NCBI GenBank assembly: GCA_004559785.1
Contig: SFXD01000017.1
Coordinates: 1 to 31,105 of the forward strand
Direction: 5' to 3'
Source of the DNA: a bacterium
GTDB lineage: Bacteria > Bacteroidota > Bacteroidia > Bacteroidales > Bacteroidaceae
DNA length: 31,105 nt
The notes beneath the pieces were generated by a model. The model was not told where the DNA came from. It did no database searches and was given only the letters and a program-made list of their open reading frames with translations. Position numbers and translations under genes: made by a program. Shown piece by piece: positions 24,891-31,105 of the stretch (within the stretch, counting starts at the first letter, position 1; every line of letters begins with the position of its first letter).

Positions 24891-26681
24891 ATGGCAGATT
24901 TAAAAAACGTTGCTCCATTGGAAGACTTCGACTGGGAAGCATACGCCAATGGCGACAACAACACTGAATTGAGCCGCGAGGCTCAGGAGGAGGCTTATTC
25001 AAGCTCTCTGAACAAGGTAAATGACCACGACGTAGTAGATGGCACCGTCATCGCAATGAACAAGCGCGAGGTAGTGGTGAACATCGGCTTCAAGAGCGAT
25101 GGTATCATACCTACAAGCGAATTTCGCTACAACCCCGACCTCAAGGTAGGCGATACCGTAGAGGTATACATCGAGAACCAGGAAGACAAGAAGGGACAAC
25201 TCATCCTGTCTCACAAGAAGGCTCGTGCAAGCCGCTCTTGGGAACGTATCAACGAGGCTCTCGAAAACGAGGAAATCGTCAAGGGCTATGTCAAGTGCCG
25301 CACAAAGGGTGGCATGATCGTAGACGTATTCGGCATCGAGGCATTCCTGCCCGGCAGCCAGATTGACGTGAAGCCCATCCGCGACTACGACATCTTCGTC
25401 GGAAAGACCATGGAGTTCAAGGTTGTCAAGATCAACCAGGACTACAAGAACGTTGTCGTTAGCCACAAGGCACTCATCGAGGCAGAACTCGAGCAACAGA
25501 AGAAGGAAATCATCAGCCGTCTCGAAAAGGGACAGGTACTGGAAGGTACTGTCAAGAACATCACTTCTTACGGCGTATTCATCGACCTCGGAGGCGTAGA
25601 CGGACTCATACACATCACCGACCTTTCATGGGGACGCGTAAGCGACCCGAAGGAAGTAGTGGAACTCGACCAGAAGATCAACGTCGTAATCCTCGACTTC
25701 GACAACGAGAAGAAGCGCATCGCCCTTGGTCTGAAGCAGCTCACCCCACATCCTTGGGAAGCACTGGACCCCGACCTCAAGGTTGGCGACCACGTGAAGG
25801 GCAAGGTTGTCGTCATGGCAGACTATGGAGCCTTCATCGAGATCGCACCAGGCGTAGAGGGTCTCATTCACGTAAGCGAGATGTCTTGGAGCCAGCACCT
25901 GCGCAGCGCACAGGATTTCATGAAGGTTGGCGACGAGGTAGAGGCAGTAGTGCTGACCCTCGACCGCGAGGAGCGCAAGATGTCACTTGGCATCAAGCAG
26001 CTTAAGGACGACCCATGGGAGAACATCGAGGCCAAGTACCCCGTAGGCAGCAAGCATGTTGCCAAGGTTCGCAACTTCACCAACTTCGGCGTATTCGTAG
26101 AGATAGAGGAAGGCGTAGACGGACTCATCCACATCAGCGACCTGAGTTGGACGAAGAAGGTTAAGCACCCCAGCGAGTTCACACAGATTGGTGCGGAAAT
26201 CGACGTGGTGGTACTGGAGATTGACAAGGCAAACCGCCGCCTCTCTCTCGGTCACAAGCAACTGGAGGAGAATCCTTGGGACGTATTCGAGACCATCTTC
26301 ACTCAGGACAGCATCCACGAGGGCACCATCATCGAAATGCTTGACAAGGGCGCAGTAGTCCAGCTGGAGTATGGCGTAGAAGGTTTCGCCACACCAAAGC
26401 ACCTCGTCAAGGAGGATGGAAGCCAGGCCAAGCAGGGCGAGAAGCTCGAGTTCAAGGTCATCGAGTTCAACAAGGAGAGCAAGCGCATCATCCTCTCTCA
26501 CAGCCGTATCTACGAGGATGCACAGCGTGCAGAGGCTCGCGAGGCTAAGAAGAACGCTCCTAAGCGTCAGAACTCACGCAAGGATGACACCCCTGCAATC
26601 CAGAACCAGGCTGCCAGCACCACATTGGGAGACCTCGATGCACTGGCTGCCCTGAAGGCAAAGATGCAGGCTGGAGAGTAA
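24891..26681 (+). CDS. rpsA: 30S ribosomal protein S1
   Basis: The 596-residue protein contains six S1 RNA-binding (OB-fold) domains at about 48-110, 128-193, 215-283, 299-370, 385-456 and 474-538. Repeated motifs such as GVFIDLGGVDGLIHITDLSW and GVFVEIEEGVDGLIHISDLSW mark domains 3 and 5. S1 sits on the small ribosomal subunit and helps bring mRNA to the ribosome, which matters in this phylum where Shine-Dalgarno pairing is weak. The basic, alanine-rich tail (540-596) ends in DLDALAALKAKMQAGE. It is longer than the E. coli protein (557). It is preceded by its own promoter and followed by a terminator-like hairpin, so it is monocistronic. Confidence 0.97.
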   Translation: MADLKNVAPLEDFDWEAYANGDNNTELSREAQEEAYSSSLNKVNDHDVVDGTVIAMNKREVVVNIGFKSDGIIPTSEFRYNPDLKVGDTVEVYIENQEDKKGQLILSHKKARASRSWERINEALENEEIVKGYVKCRTKGGMIVDVFGIEAFLPGSQIDVKPIRDYDIFVGKTMEFKVVKINQDYKNVVVSHKALIEAELEQQKKEIISRLEKGQVLEGTVKNITSYGVFIDLGGVDGLIHITDLSWGRVSDPKEVVELDQKINVVILDFDNEKKRIALGLKQLTPHPWEALDPDLKVGDHVKGKVVVMADYGAFIEIAPGVEGLIHVSEMSWSQHLRSAQDFMKVGDEVEAVVLTLDREERKMSLGIKQLKDDPWENIEAKYPVGSKHVAKVRNFTNFGVFVEIEEGVDGLIHISDLSWTKKVKHPSEFTQIGAEIDVVVLEIDKANRRLSLGHKQLEENPWDVFETIFTQDSIHEGTIIEMLDKGAVVQLEYGVEGFATPKHLVKEDGSQAKQGEKLEFKVIEFNKESKRIILSHSRIYEDAQRAEAREAKKNAPKRQNSRKDDTPAIQNQAASTTLGDLDALAALKAKMQAGE

Positions 26682-26776
26682 TCCGCAACACTTCCGGCAA
26701 CTGCCCACATTCCTGCATAAGGCAACATGCTGCAAGTGCAGGGATAGCATTGGGAAGTGCAAAGCATAGGCAAACA

Positions 26777-26809
26777 GAGGAGGGATGGCTCACGAAGGCA
26801 TCTCTCCTC
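26777..26809 (+). terminator. Probable terminator of rpsA
   Basis: GAGGAGGGATG (26777-26787) and CATCTCTCCTC (26799-26809) pair over 11 positions with one G-U around an 11-base loop. A short T-containing stretch, ATTCTATTT, follows. It lies about 95 bases after the rpsA stop. Confidence 0.55.
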
Positions 26810-26827
26810 ATTCTATTTAGAGCGGTG

Positions 26828-26913
26828 AGAGACCCCTCAGCCCCCCTGTTTAGGGGGAAGAGAGAAGTGAGAAGTGAGAGACCCCCTCAGTCCCCCTGTT
26901 TAGGGGGAAGTGA
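26828..26913. repeat. Two direct copies of a hairpin repeat
   Basis: Copies near 26828-26860 and 26877-26911 each hold CCCCCTGTTTAGGGGG, a six-pair stem (CCCCCT/AGGGGG) with a GTTT loop. Each is preceded by GAGACCCC(C)TCAG and followed by AAG(A/T)GAG. Short purine-rich GTGAGA repeats lie between them. The pattern resembles REP-like intergenic elements. It fills much of the gap between rpsA and the RNase Z gene. Confidence 0.8.
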
Positions 26914-26966
26914 GAGAGATGGACATTAAAACTAAATTATTGAACAACCTTTTGGTCTGATTCGTC

Positions 26967-27881
26967 ATGGAAATATTCGAGGTCAACATACTTGGCTGCG
27001 GCTCTGCCAAGCCCACCACACGACACCAACCGACATCGCAGATAGTGAACATACGTGGCAAGTACTTCCTCACGGACTGTGGGGAGGCCGCACAGATACA
27101 GATGCAGCGCATGGGACTGAACATGGCACGCATAGGACACGTGCTCATAAGTCACAACCACGGCGACCATGTCTTCGGACTGCCTGGACTAATCAGCACC
27201 ATGGCACTGCTCGGACGAACAGCCGAACTGCACATACACGGACCACAGCAACTGGACAGATTCCTGCAAGCAATACTCGACACCTATTGCGAGGGCATCA
27301 CATTCAAGGTACTCTTCCACCCCATAGATACGCGCGGACATTATATTATATATGAAGACCGCAGCGTAACCATCTGGAGCATACCCCTGCAGCACCGACT
27401 GCCATGCAGCGGTTTCCTCTTCCGCGAGAAGGAAGGACTGCCACACATCAGGAGGGAAATGATAGACGCATTCAACATCCCCATTTGCCAGATAAACAAC
27501 ATCAAGGCAGGTGCTTCATGGCAGACAGAAGACGGCACCATAATACCGCACGAGAGACTCACCTACCCTGCAGAGAAGGGACGCTCGTATGCATACTGCT
27601 CAGACACGGCATACACGCCTGCCCTGGCAGACATAGTCAGGGGCGTTGACCTCCTCTTCCACGAAGCCACGTTCCCCATGGCTTTTGAACAGAGGGCACG
27701 GCAGACATTCCACTCCACATCGGCACAGGCAGCAACTATTGCAAGGGATGCAAACGTAGGCAAGCTCTGCATCGGACACTATAGCGCAATGATAGACGAC
27801 GAGACCTCATTGTTGGAGGAGGCAAGGTCCATTTTCCCCAACACAATGGCTGCAAAAGAAGGAATGTGCATAAAAATTTGA
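26967..27881 (+). CDS. rnz: Ribonuclease Z
   Basis: The 304-residue metallo-beta-lactamase-fold enzyme has the zinc-binding motif HNHGDH in SHNHGDHVFGLPGL (about 63-76). The later metal ligands are in LQHRLPCSGF, CSDTAYTP, LFHEATF and IGHYSA. It begins with FEVNILGCGSAKPTTRHQPTSQ, typical of tRNase Z, which cleaves the 3' trailer of tRNA precursors. The short, single-domain length fits the bacterial form. It lies after the hairpin repeats and before a secreted protein gene that has its own promoter. Confidence 0.95.
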   Translation: MEIFEVNILGCGSAKPTTRHQPTSQIVNIRGKYFLTDCGEAAQIQMQRMGLNMARIGHVLISHNHGDHVFGLPGLISTMALLGRTAELHIHGPQQLDRFLQAILDTYCEGITFKVLFHPIDTRGHYIIYEDRSVTIWSIPLQHRLPCSGFLFREKEGLPHIRREMIDAFNIPICQINNIKAGASWQTEDGTIIPHERLTYPAEKGRSYAYCSDTAYTPALADIVRGVDLLFHEATFPMAFEQRARQTFHSTSAQAATIARDANVGKLCIGHYSAMIDDETSLLEEARSIFPNTMAAKEGMCIKI

Positions 27882-27910
27882 CCCTCCGACTCATTTTTTT
27901 CACAAAAAAC

Positions 27911-27942
27911 TTGCCACAACAAAATAAAATCGTTAATTTTGC
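27911..27942 (+). promoter_or_regulatory. Promoter of the small secreted protein and probably the sigma factor operon
   Basis: TTG (27911-27913), a 20-base spacer and TAATTTTGC (27934-27942) match the Bacteroidota consensus. The ATG at 27962 lies about 15 bases after the predicted start of transcription. No separate promoter is seen before the sigma factor gene at 28298. Confidence 0.7.
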
Positions 27943-27961
27943 GTTGGAAATACAGATTAGG

Positions 27962-28264
27962 ATGAAGAAGATTATATTGATATTGCTACCCTTGGCACTG
28001 GCTTTCTCGCCGCTCCGCTCTTCCGCCCAGGCAGAGCATGAGACCGTGGAGACCAGTCTCGCCTCCATAACGGTAAGCGTGAAGGGATGCAATGTACATG
28101 TCTCCGGAGCAAATGGAGAGACTTTGGAAATCTTCAACGTCACTGGGGTCAAGGTATCCACCATACGGATTGACAGCGACGAAAAGACCTTCACCCTCAA
28201 TCTGCCCAAGGGGTGCTACCTACTGAAGATTGGCAAGGTAGTACGCAAGATTTCCACCATGTAA
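27962..28264 (+). CDS. Small secreted protein resembling a T9SS C-terminal sorting domain
   Basis: The 100-residue protein has a signal peptide (about 1-19, ending SSAQA if the start is the ATG at 27962). After it comes one beta-rich domain with the pattern LEIFNVTGVKVSTIRIDS and LPKGCYLLKIGKVVRKISTM. This resembles the C-terminal domain of type IX secretion cargo and small DUF3244-like proteins of Bacteroidota. Almost the whole mature protein is that domain, with no cargo in front. A longer frame opens at 27866, but its first residues overlap RNase Z and precede the promoter. The function is unknown. Confidence 0.75.
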   Translation: MKKIILILLPLALAFSPLRSSAQAEHETVETSLASITVSVKGCNVHVSGANGETLEIFNVTGVKVSTIRIDSDEKTFTLNLPKGCYLLKIGKVVRKISTM

Positions 28265-28297
28265 AGGGTCCCTTTCCCACATACATTTCCATACGTG

Positions 28298-28828
28298 ATG
28301 GACGAAAGAACACTAATCGAGCAACTTCACGACCCATCCACCAGAGCAAAGGCTTTCGAAATCATCGTTCGGGAGTATCAGGTTTACCTGTATTGGCAGG
28401 TAAGGCGAATGGTTATGTCACATTCAGATGCCGACGACATCATACAAAACACTTTCCTTAAGGCGTGGACTGCCCTCGACACCTTCCGAGGCGACTCCAA
28501 GATAGTCACGTGGCTCTACCGCATTGCAGTAAACGAGACCCTGAGTTTCCTCGACAGGCAGAAGAAGAACGGCATCCACACCGACATGAGCGTGGCAGAA
28601 TCCCTGACTGGAGACCCATACTTCGACGGAGACAAGGCACAGGCACAGTTGCAGGAGGCTATATCAAGATTGCCAGACAAGCAGAGACTGATCTTCAACA
28701 TGAAGTATTTCCAGGAAATGAAATACGACGACATCAGCGAGGTGCTTGGCACCAGCATCGGTGCGCTAAAGGCCTCCTACCACATTGCCGTAAAGAAAAT
28801 ATCACAATTTTTCGAACAGAACGATTAA
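28298..28828 (+). CDS. ECF-type RNA polymerase sigma factor
   Basis: The 176-residue protein (ATG at 28298; an adjacent GTG at 28295 would add one residue) has region 2 with YQVYLYWQVRRMVMSHSDADDIIQNTFLKAWTALDTFR and WLYRIAVNETLSFLDRQ. Region 4 follows, with LPDKQRLIFNMKYFQEMKYDDISEVLGTSIGALKASYHIAVKKI. This is the two-domain plan of extracytoplasmic function sigma factors. It is followed by a single-pass membrane protein gene and a CpxP/Spy-like gene, so its activity is probably set by an envelope signal. It starts 33 bases after the small secreted protein gene and may share its promoter. Confidence 0.94.
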   Translation: MDERTLIEQLHDPSTRAKAFEIIVREYQVYLYWQVRRMVMSHSDADDIIQNTFLKAWTALDTFRGDSKIVTWLYRIAVNETLSFLDRQKKNGIHTDMSVAESLTGDPYFDGDKAQAQLQEAISRLPDKQRLIFNMKYFQEMKYDDISEVLGTSIGALKASYHIAVKKISQFFEQND

Positions 28829-28875
28829 ACCATTTATATACCAAACAATCATAACAAGAAAGGAAAAGTAAATCC

Positions 28876-29199
28876 ATGACAGACGAAGAGAGGACTATAT
28901 GCCAGAAATGTAGCCGCGAGAATCCGTTCCGCACACCTGAAGGCTACTTCGAGATCCTGCCTGACAGGGTGATGCAACGCATCCACAGGCACGACATGCG
29001 TCGCAAGGCATGGAGATGGGCTGTTGCAGCAGCTTTCATAGGTTGTGTGGCAACTGCAGGCATTATGTCGACGATGCACGACGACACTGCGGCTTCACTG
29101 GCACTGGACATCGAGGACTACCAATACATAGAGGATGCCATCGACTACTCGATGATAGACAACATGGAAATCGCATCATATCTGACGGAGGCAGAATAA
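28876..29199 (+). CDS. Single-pass membrane protein, probable anti-sigma factor
   Basis: The 107-residue protein has a cytoplasmic start containing CQKCSRENPFRTPEGYFE, the usual FRTPEGYFE-type motif of small Bacteroidota proteins encoded after ECF sigma factors. One transmembrane helix (about 46-63, WAVAAAFIGCVATAGIM) and an acidic periplasmic tail (DIEDYQYIEDAIDYSMID) follow. Position directly after the sigma factor gene and topology suggest it holds the sigma factor at the membrane. It lacks a full zinc-binding anti-sigma (ZAS) motif, so this is inference from context. It precedes the next gene by two bases. Confidence 0.7.
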   Translation: MTDEERTICQKCSRENPFRTPEGYFEILPDRVMQRIHRHDMRRKAWRWAVAAAFIGCVATAGIMSTMHDDTAASLALDIEDYQYIEDAIDYSMIDNMEIASYLTEAE

Positions 29200-29201
29200 T
29201 C

Positions 29202-29651
29202 ATGGGAAGGATTGCCAACTTAGTATTGCTTTTAATTGTATTTGCCGGCTCATGCCTGGCACAACCAGGAGGACCGAGGAAGTTCAGCCCGGAAGAGTTC
29301 CGCGCCAATCTCGAATGCTTCATAACCAAGCATGCAGGCTTCACGTCAGAGGAGTCGCAAGCCTTCTATCCGTTATACCATGAGATGAAGGACAGGCAGA
29401 GGGACGTGCAGCACACCATCTTCAAGCTGAAGGAAGGGCTAAAGCCAAACGCCAGCGAGGAAGACTATGCCAAGACCATCCAGAGCATAACGAGCCTCAA
29501 CAGGAAAAAAAGCCAGATAGAGGAAAAGTACTATAAGAAGATGTGCCAGGCAGTACCCGCCAGCAAGGTATATCGGGCTATGCTCGCCGAGGACAAGTTC
29601 CACAGGCAGATGCTTGGCAAGATGCCACCTCATGGCAAGAAGAGGAAGTGA
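29202..29651 (+). CDS. Exported CpxP/Spy-like small helical protein
   Basis: The 149-residue protein begins at the ATG 29202 with a signal peptide (about 1-20, ending CLAQ). The mature part is helical and charged: FSPEEFRANLECFITKHAGFTSEESQAFYPLYHEMKDRQRDV, then a basic lysine-rich C-terminus. Proteins of this kind follow ECF sigma and anti-sigma genes in Bacteroidota and resemble the Spy/CpxP fold, thought to sense or bind unfolded or toxic material in the periplasm. An upstream open frame to 29010 overlaps the membrane protein gene and lacks the signal peptide. The role as signal receptor of the sigma module is inferred. Confidence 0.75.
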   Translation: MGRIANLVLLLIVFAGSCLAQPGGPRKFSPEEFRANLECFITKHAGFTSEESQAFYPLYHEMKDRQRDVQHTIFKLKEGLKPNASEEDYAKTIQSITSLNRKKSQIEEKYYKKMCQAVPASKVYRAMLAEDKFHRQMLGKMPPHGKKRK

Positions 29652-29675
29652 CAAGGGAAGGAAAACGAAATCAAG

Positions 29676-29709
29676 GGATTGGAGTCATCGAGACTCCAAT
29701 CCTTTTGCT
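29676..29709 (+). terminator. Terminator of the sigma factor operon
   Basis: GGATTGGAGT (29676-29685) and ACTCCAATCC (29693-29702) form a perfect ten-pair stem with a seven-base loop, followed by TTTTGCTT. The hairpin includes the last bases of convergent mazG, so it is partly coding on the other strand. Confidence 0.8.
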
Positions 29710-30476
29710 TCATTCCAAAGAGCATCCATCTGTGCGAGGGTCATATCCTGCAGGTTCAAGCCCTTTTCCTTAGCCTTTGCCTCTACATAGTTGAAACGTC
29801 GGATGAACTTCTGGTTCGTATGTTCCAGAGCATTGTCGGGATTGATGTGATACAGCCTGGCAGCATTTATAAGGCTGAAGATGAAGTCTCCGAATTCAGC
29901 AGTACGTGCTTCTTGGTTATCCTCCTTCGACAATTCGGCCTCCAGCTCGGCAAGTTCCTCCCTGACCTTGTCCCATACATCCTCCTTCTTGTCCCAGTCG
30001 AAGCCCACGTTGCGGGCCTTGTCCTGTATGCGATAGGCCTTGATGAGCGAGGGGAGTGACTGAGGCACGCCGGACAATACTGTCTTGTTGCCGTCTTTTT
30101 CCATTAGTTTCACCTGTTCCCATGTCTTCACTACATCCTCTGCATTCTTGGCCACCGCTTCGCCGTACACGTGGGGATGGCGGAAGATGAGCTTGTCACA
30201 CAGGCGGTTGCATACATCCGCTATGTCGAAAGCACCTTCCTCGCTGCCAATCTTGGCGTAAAAGCACACATGCAGCAACACATCTCCCAGTTCCTTGCAG
30301 ATGTTGTGGGTGTCGTGGCGAAGCAGTGCATCGCACAGTTCAAAGGTCTCCTCGATTGTATTGGGACGCAGGCTCTCGTTGGTCTGCTTGTGGTCCCACG
30401 GACATTTCTCGCGCAGTTCGTCGAGCACATCCAGCAGACGGCCAAACGCCTGCATTTTTTCTTCTTTCGTATGCAT
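29685..30476 (-). CDS. mazG: Nucleoside triphosphate pyrophosphohydrolase MazG
   Basis: The 263-residue protein has two MazG domains. The first has ELREKCPWDHKQTNESLRPNTIEETFEL (about 20-47) and KELGDVLLHVCFYAKI (about 61-76), with the metal-binding ExxE12-28ExxD signature. The second has VREELAELEAEL and EFGDFIFSLINAARLYHINPDNAL. MazG hydrolyses NTPs and dNTPs to monophosphates and removes damaged or signal nucleotides. The length equals that of the E. coli enzyme. A second ATG (M8) is possible. It follows the pgeF gene by 47 bases on the same strand, so an operon is likely. Confidence 0.95.
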   Translation of the reverse strand: MHTKEEKMQAFGRLLDVLDELREKCPWDHKQTNESLRPNTIEETFELCDALLRHDTHNICKELGDVLLHVCFYAKIGSEEGAFDIADVCNRLCDKLIFRHPHVYGEAVAKNAEDVVKTWEQVKLMEKDGNKTVLSGVPQSLPSLIKAYRIQDKARNVGFDWDKKEDVWDKVREELAELEAELSKEDNQEARTAEFGDFIFSLINAARLYHINPDNALEHTNQKFIRRFNYVEAKAKEKGLNLQDMTLAQMDALWNEAKGLESR

Positions 30477-30523
30477 TTCCTTCTTTATATTTTTTTTGTT
30501 TTCCCCTGCTCAGGACGTTGGTC

Positions 30524-31105
30524 CTATCCTCTTTTCTCCTTGATCATGATTCCGTTCAGGATTCTGCCCGAGTGAATGCCCAGACGGCGTGCACTGAAGA
30601 ACTCCTCCGGATGGCTGTAGGTGCAGATGCCACACAGACGGATGTCCTTCACCCCTTGCTCCCTGAGCAGCCATGTATTGGCCTCCGGCAGGCAGATGTG
30701 CCATTTGCCTCGCCTCATTGCCAGCTGTTCCATGGGGAAGCCAGCACTGGCAAAGGCATCATACACTTCATCACCCACTTCGAAGGCCTCTAGGCCTATG
30801 CCCGGGCCTATAACGGCACGTATGTGTGAGGGTTCTGTGCCCAGCTCCCGAACCATTTGTTGGAGTGTTTCCGACACGATGCCGGCCACGGTGCCTCTCC
30901 ATCCTGCATGAATGGCAGCCACAGCCCCGTGGACAGGGTCGTGGAGCAGCACAGGGATGCAGTCGGCCGTACTCACGGCCACGCACAGGCCAGGCTCGGT
31001 GGTGAATATTGCATCCACTCCTTCGGGCGCACAGGCACCGTATGCTCGGATTGTGCGTGTGCCGTGTACCTGATGGGGCAATACAATATGGCTGGGCGGG
31101 ATGCC
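30524..31105 (-). CDS. pgeF: Peptidoglycan editing factor PgeF (polyphenol oxidase/laccase-domain family), partial
   Basis: The frame is open to the right edge, so the N-terminus (roughly the first 70-80 residues) lies outside the window. The visible 193 residues begin GIPPSHIVLPHQVHG. They contain the three metal ligands of the YfiH/PgeF family: His in LPHQVHG, Cys in STADCIPV and His in AIHAGWRG. The C-terminal block DIRLCGICTYSHPEEFFSARRLG is also typical. PgeF keeps peptidoglycan precursors correct, and related proteins act on purine nucleosides. It precedes mazG on the same strand. Confidence 0.93.
   Translation of the reverse strand, partial: GIPPSHIVLPHQVHGTRTIRAYGACAPEGVDAIFTTEPGLCVAVSTADCIPVLLHDPVHGAVAAIHAGWRGTVAGIVSETLQQMVRELGTEPSHIRAVIGPGIGLEAFEVGDEVYDAFASAGFPMEQLAMRRGKWHICLPEANTWLLREQGVKDIRLCGICTYSHPEEFFSARRLGIHSGRILNGIMIKEKRG

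Noticed and set aside
26828..26913. CRISPR array
   Set aside because: There are only two repeat copies, the spacing is repeat-like itself, and no cas gene is nearby.
27866..27961. Longer start for the small secreted protein
   Set aside because: It would overlap RNase Z, precede the promoter and put the signal peptide in the middle of the protein.

Overview
The window looks like a chromosomal segment of a member of the Bacteroidota, most likely a Prevotella-like Bacteroidales. The reasons are the many promoters with the Bacteroidota -7 motif TAnnTTTG (at 3517, 17533 minus, 17661, 22533, 24138, 24837, 27934), weak Shine-Dalgarno sequences, a 596-residue six-domain ribosomal protein S1, and family content typical of the group. 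The genus is an inference. Coding DNA is moderately GC-rich and intergenic stretches are AT-rich.

1-3264 (minus): a type III restriction-like helicase-nuclease whose stop overlaps the start of an AAA ATPase that runs off the left edge. This is a possible defence or DNA-processing pair. 3556-5977 (plus): an NtrC-type response regulator and its histidine kinase. 6178-17492 (minus): a seven-gene ABC efflux locus, in transcription order permease, ATPase, TolC-like outer membrane protein, HlyD/MacA-type adaptor, permease, permease, ATPase. 17696-19101 (plus): a second response regulator/kinase pair, divergent from the locus. The efflux genes are therefore bracketed by two related signalling pairs. 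A terminator-like hairpin (14361-14389) separates permease-ATPase from the tolC-adaptor-permease-permease-ATPase part. The latter part carries two candidate sigma-54 promoters at nearly the same distance from their start codons, which fits control by the adjacent sigma-54 activator. Tandem palindromes lie between the first permease and the second response regulator.

19488-22475 (minus): two tandem CstA-family transporters, divergent from a secreted family-10 glycosidase-like protein (22545-24023, plus). Then follow a small unknown gene with a strong promoter (24180-24476), an unexplained 360-base stretch, and rpsA (24891-26681). A pair of G/C-rich hairpin repeats separates rpsA from ribonuclease Z (26967-27881). 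Next come a tiny secreted protein and an ECF sigma factor module: sigma factor, single-pass membrane protein resembling an anti-sigma factor, and small exported CpxP/Spy-like protein (28298-29651). The window ends with mazG and a partial pgeF, both minus.

The most interesting part is 3.5-19.1 kb, a multi-permease export system with two linked NtrC/RegA-like two-component pairs and candidate sigma-54 promoters. The transported substrate cannot be deduced from the sequence. No tRNA, rRNA, CRISPR array, transposase or complete mobile element was seen.
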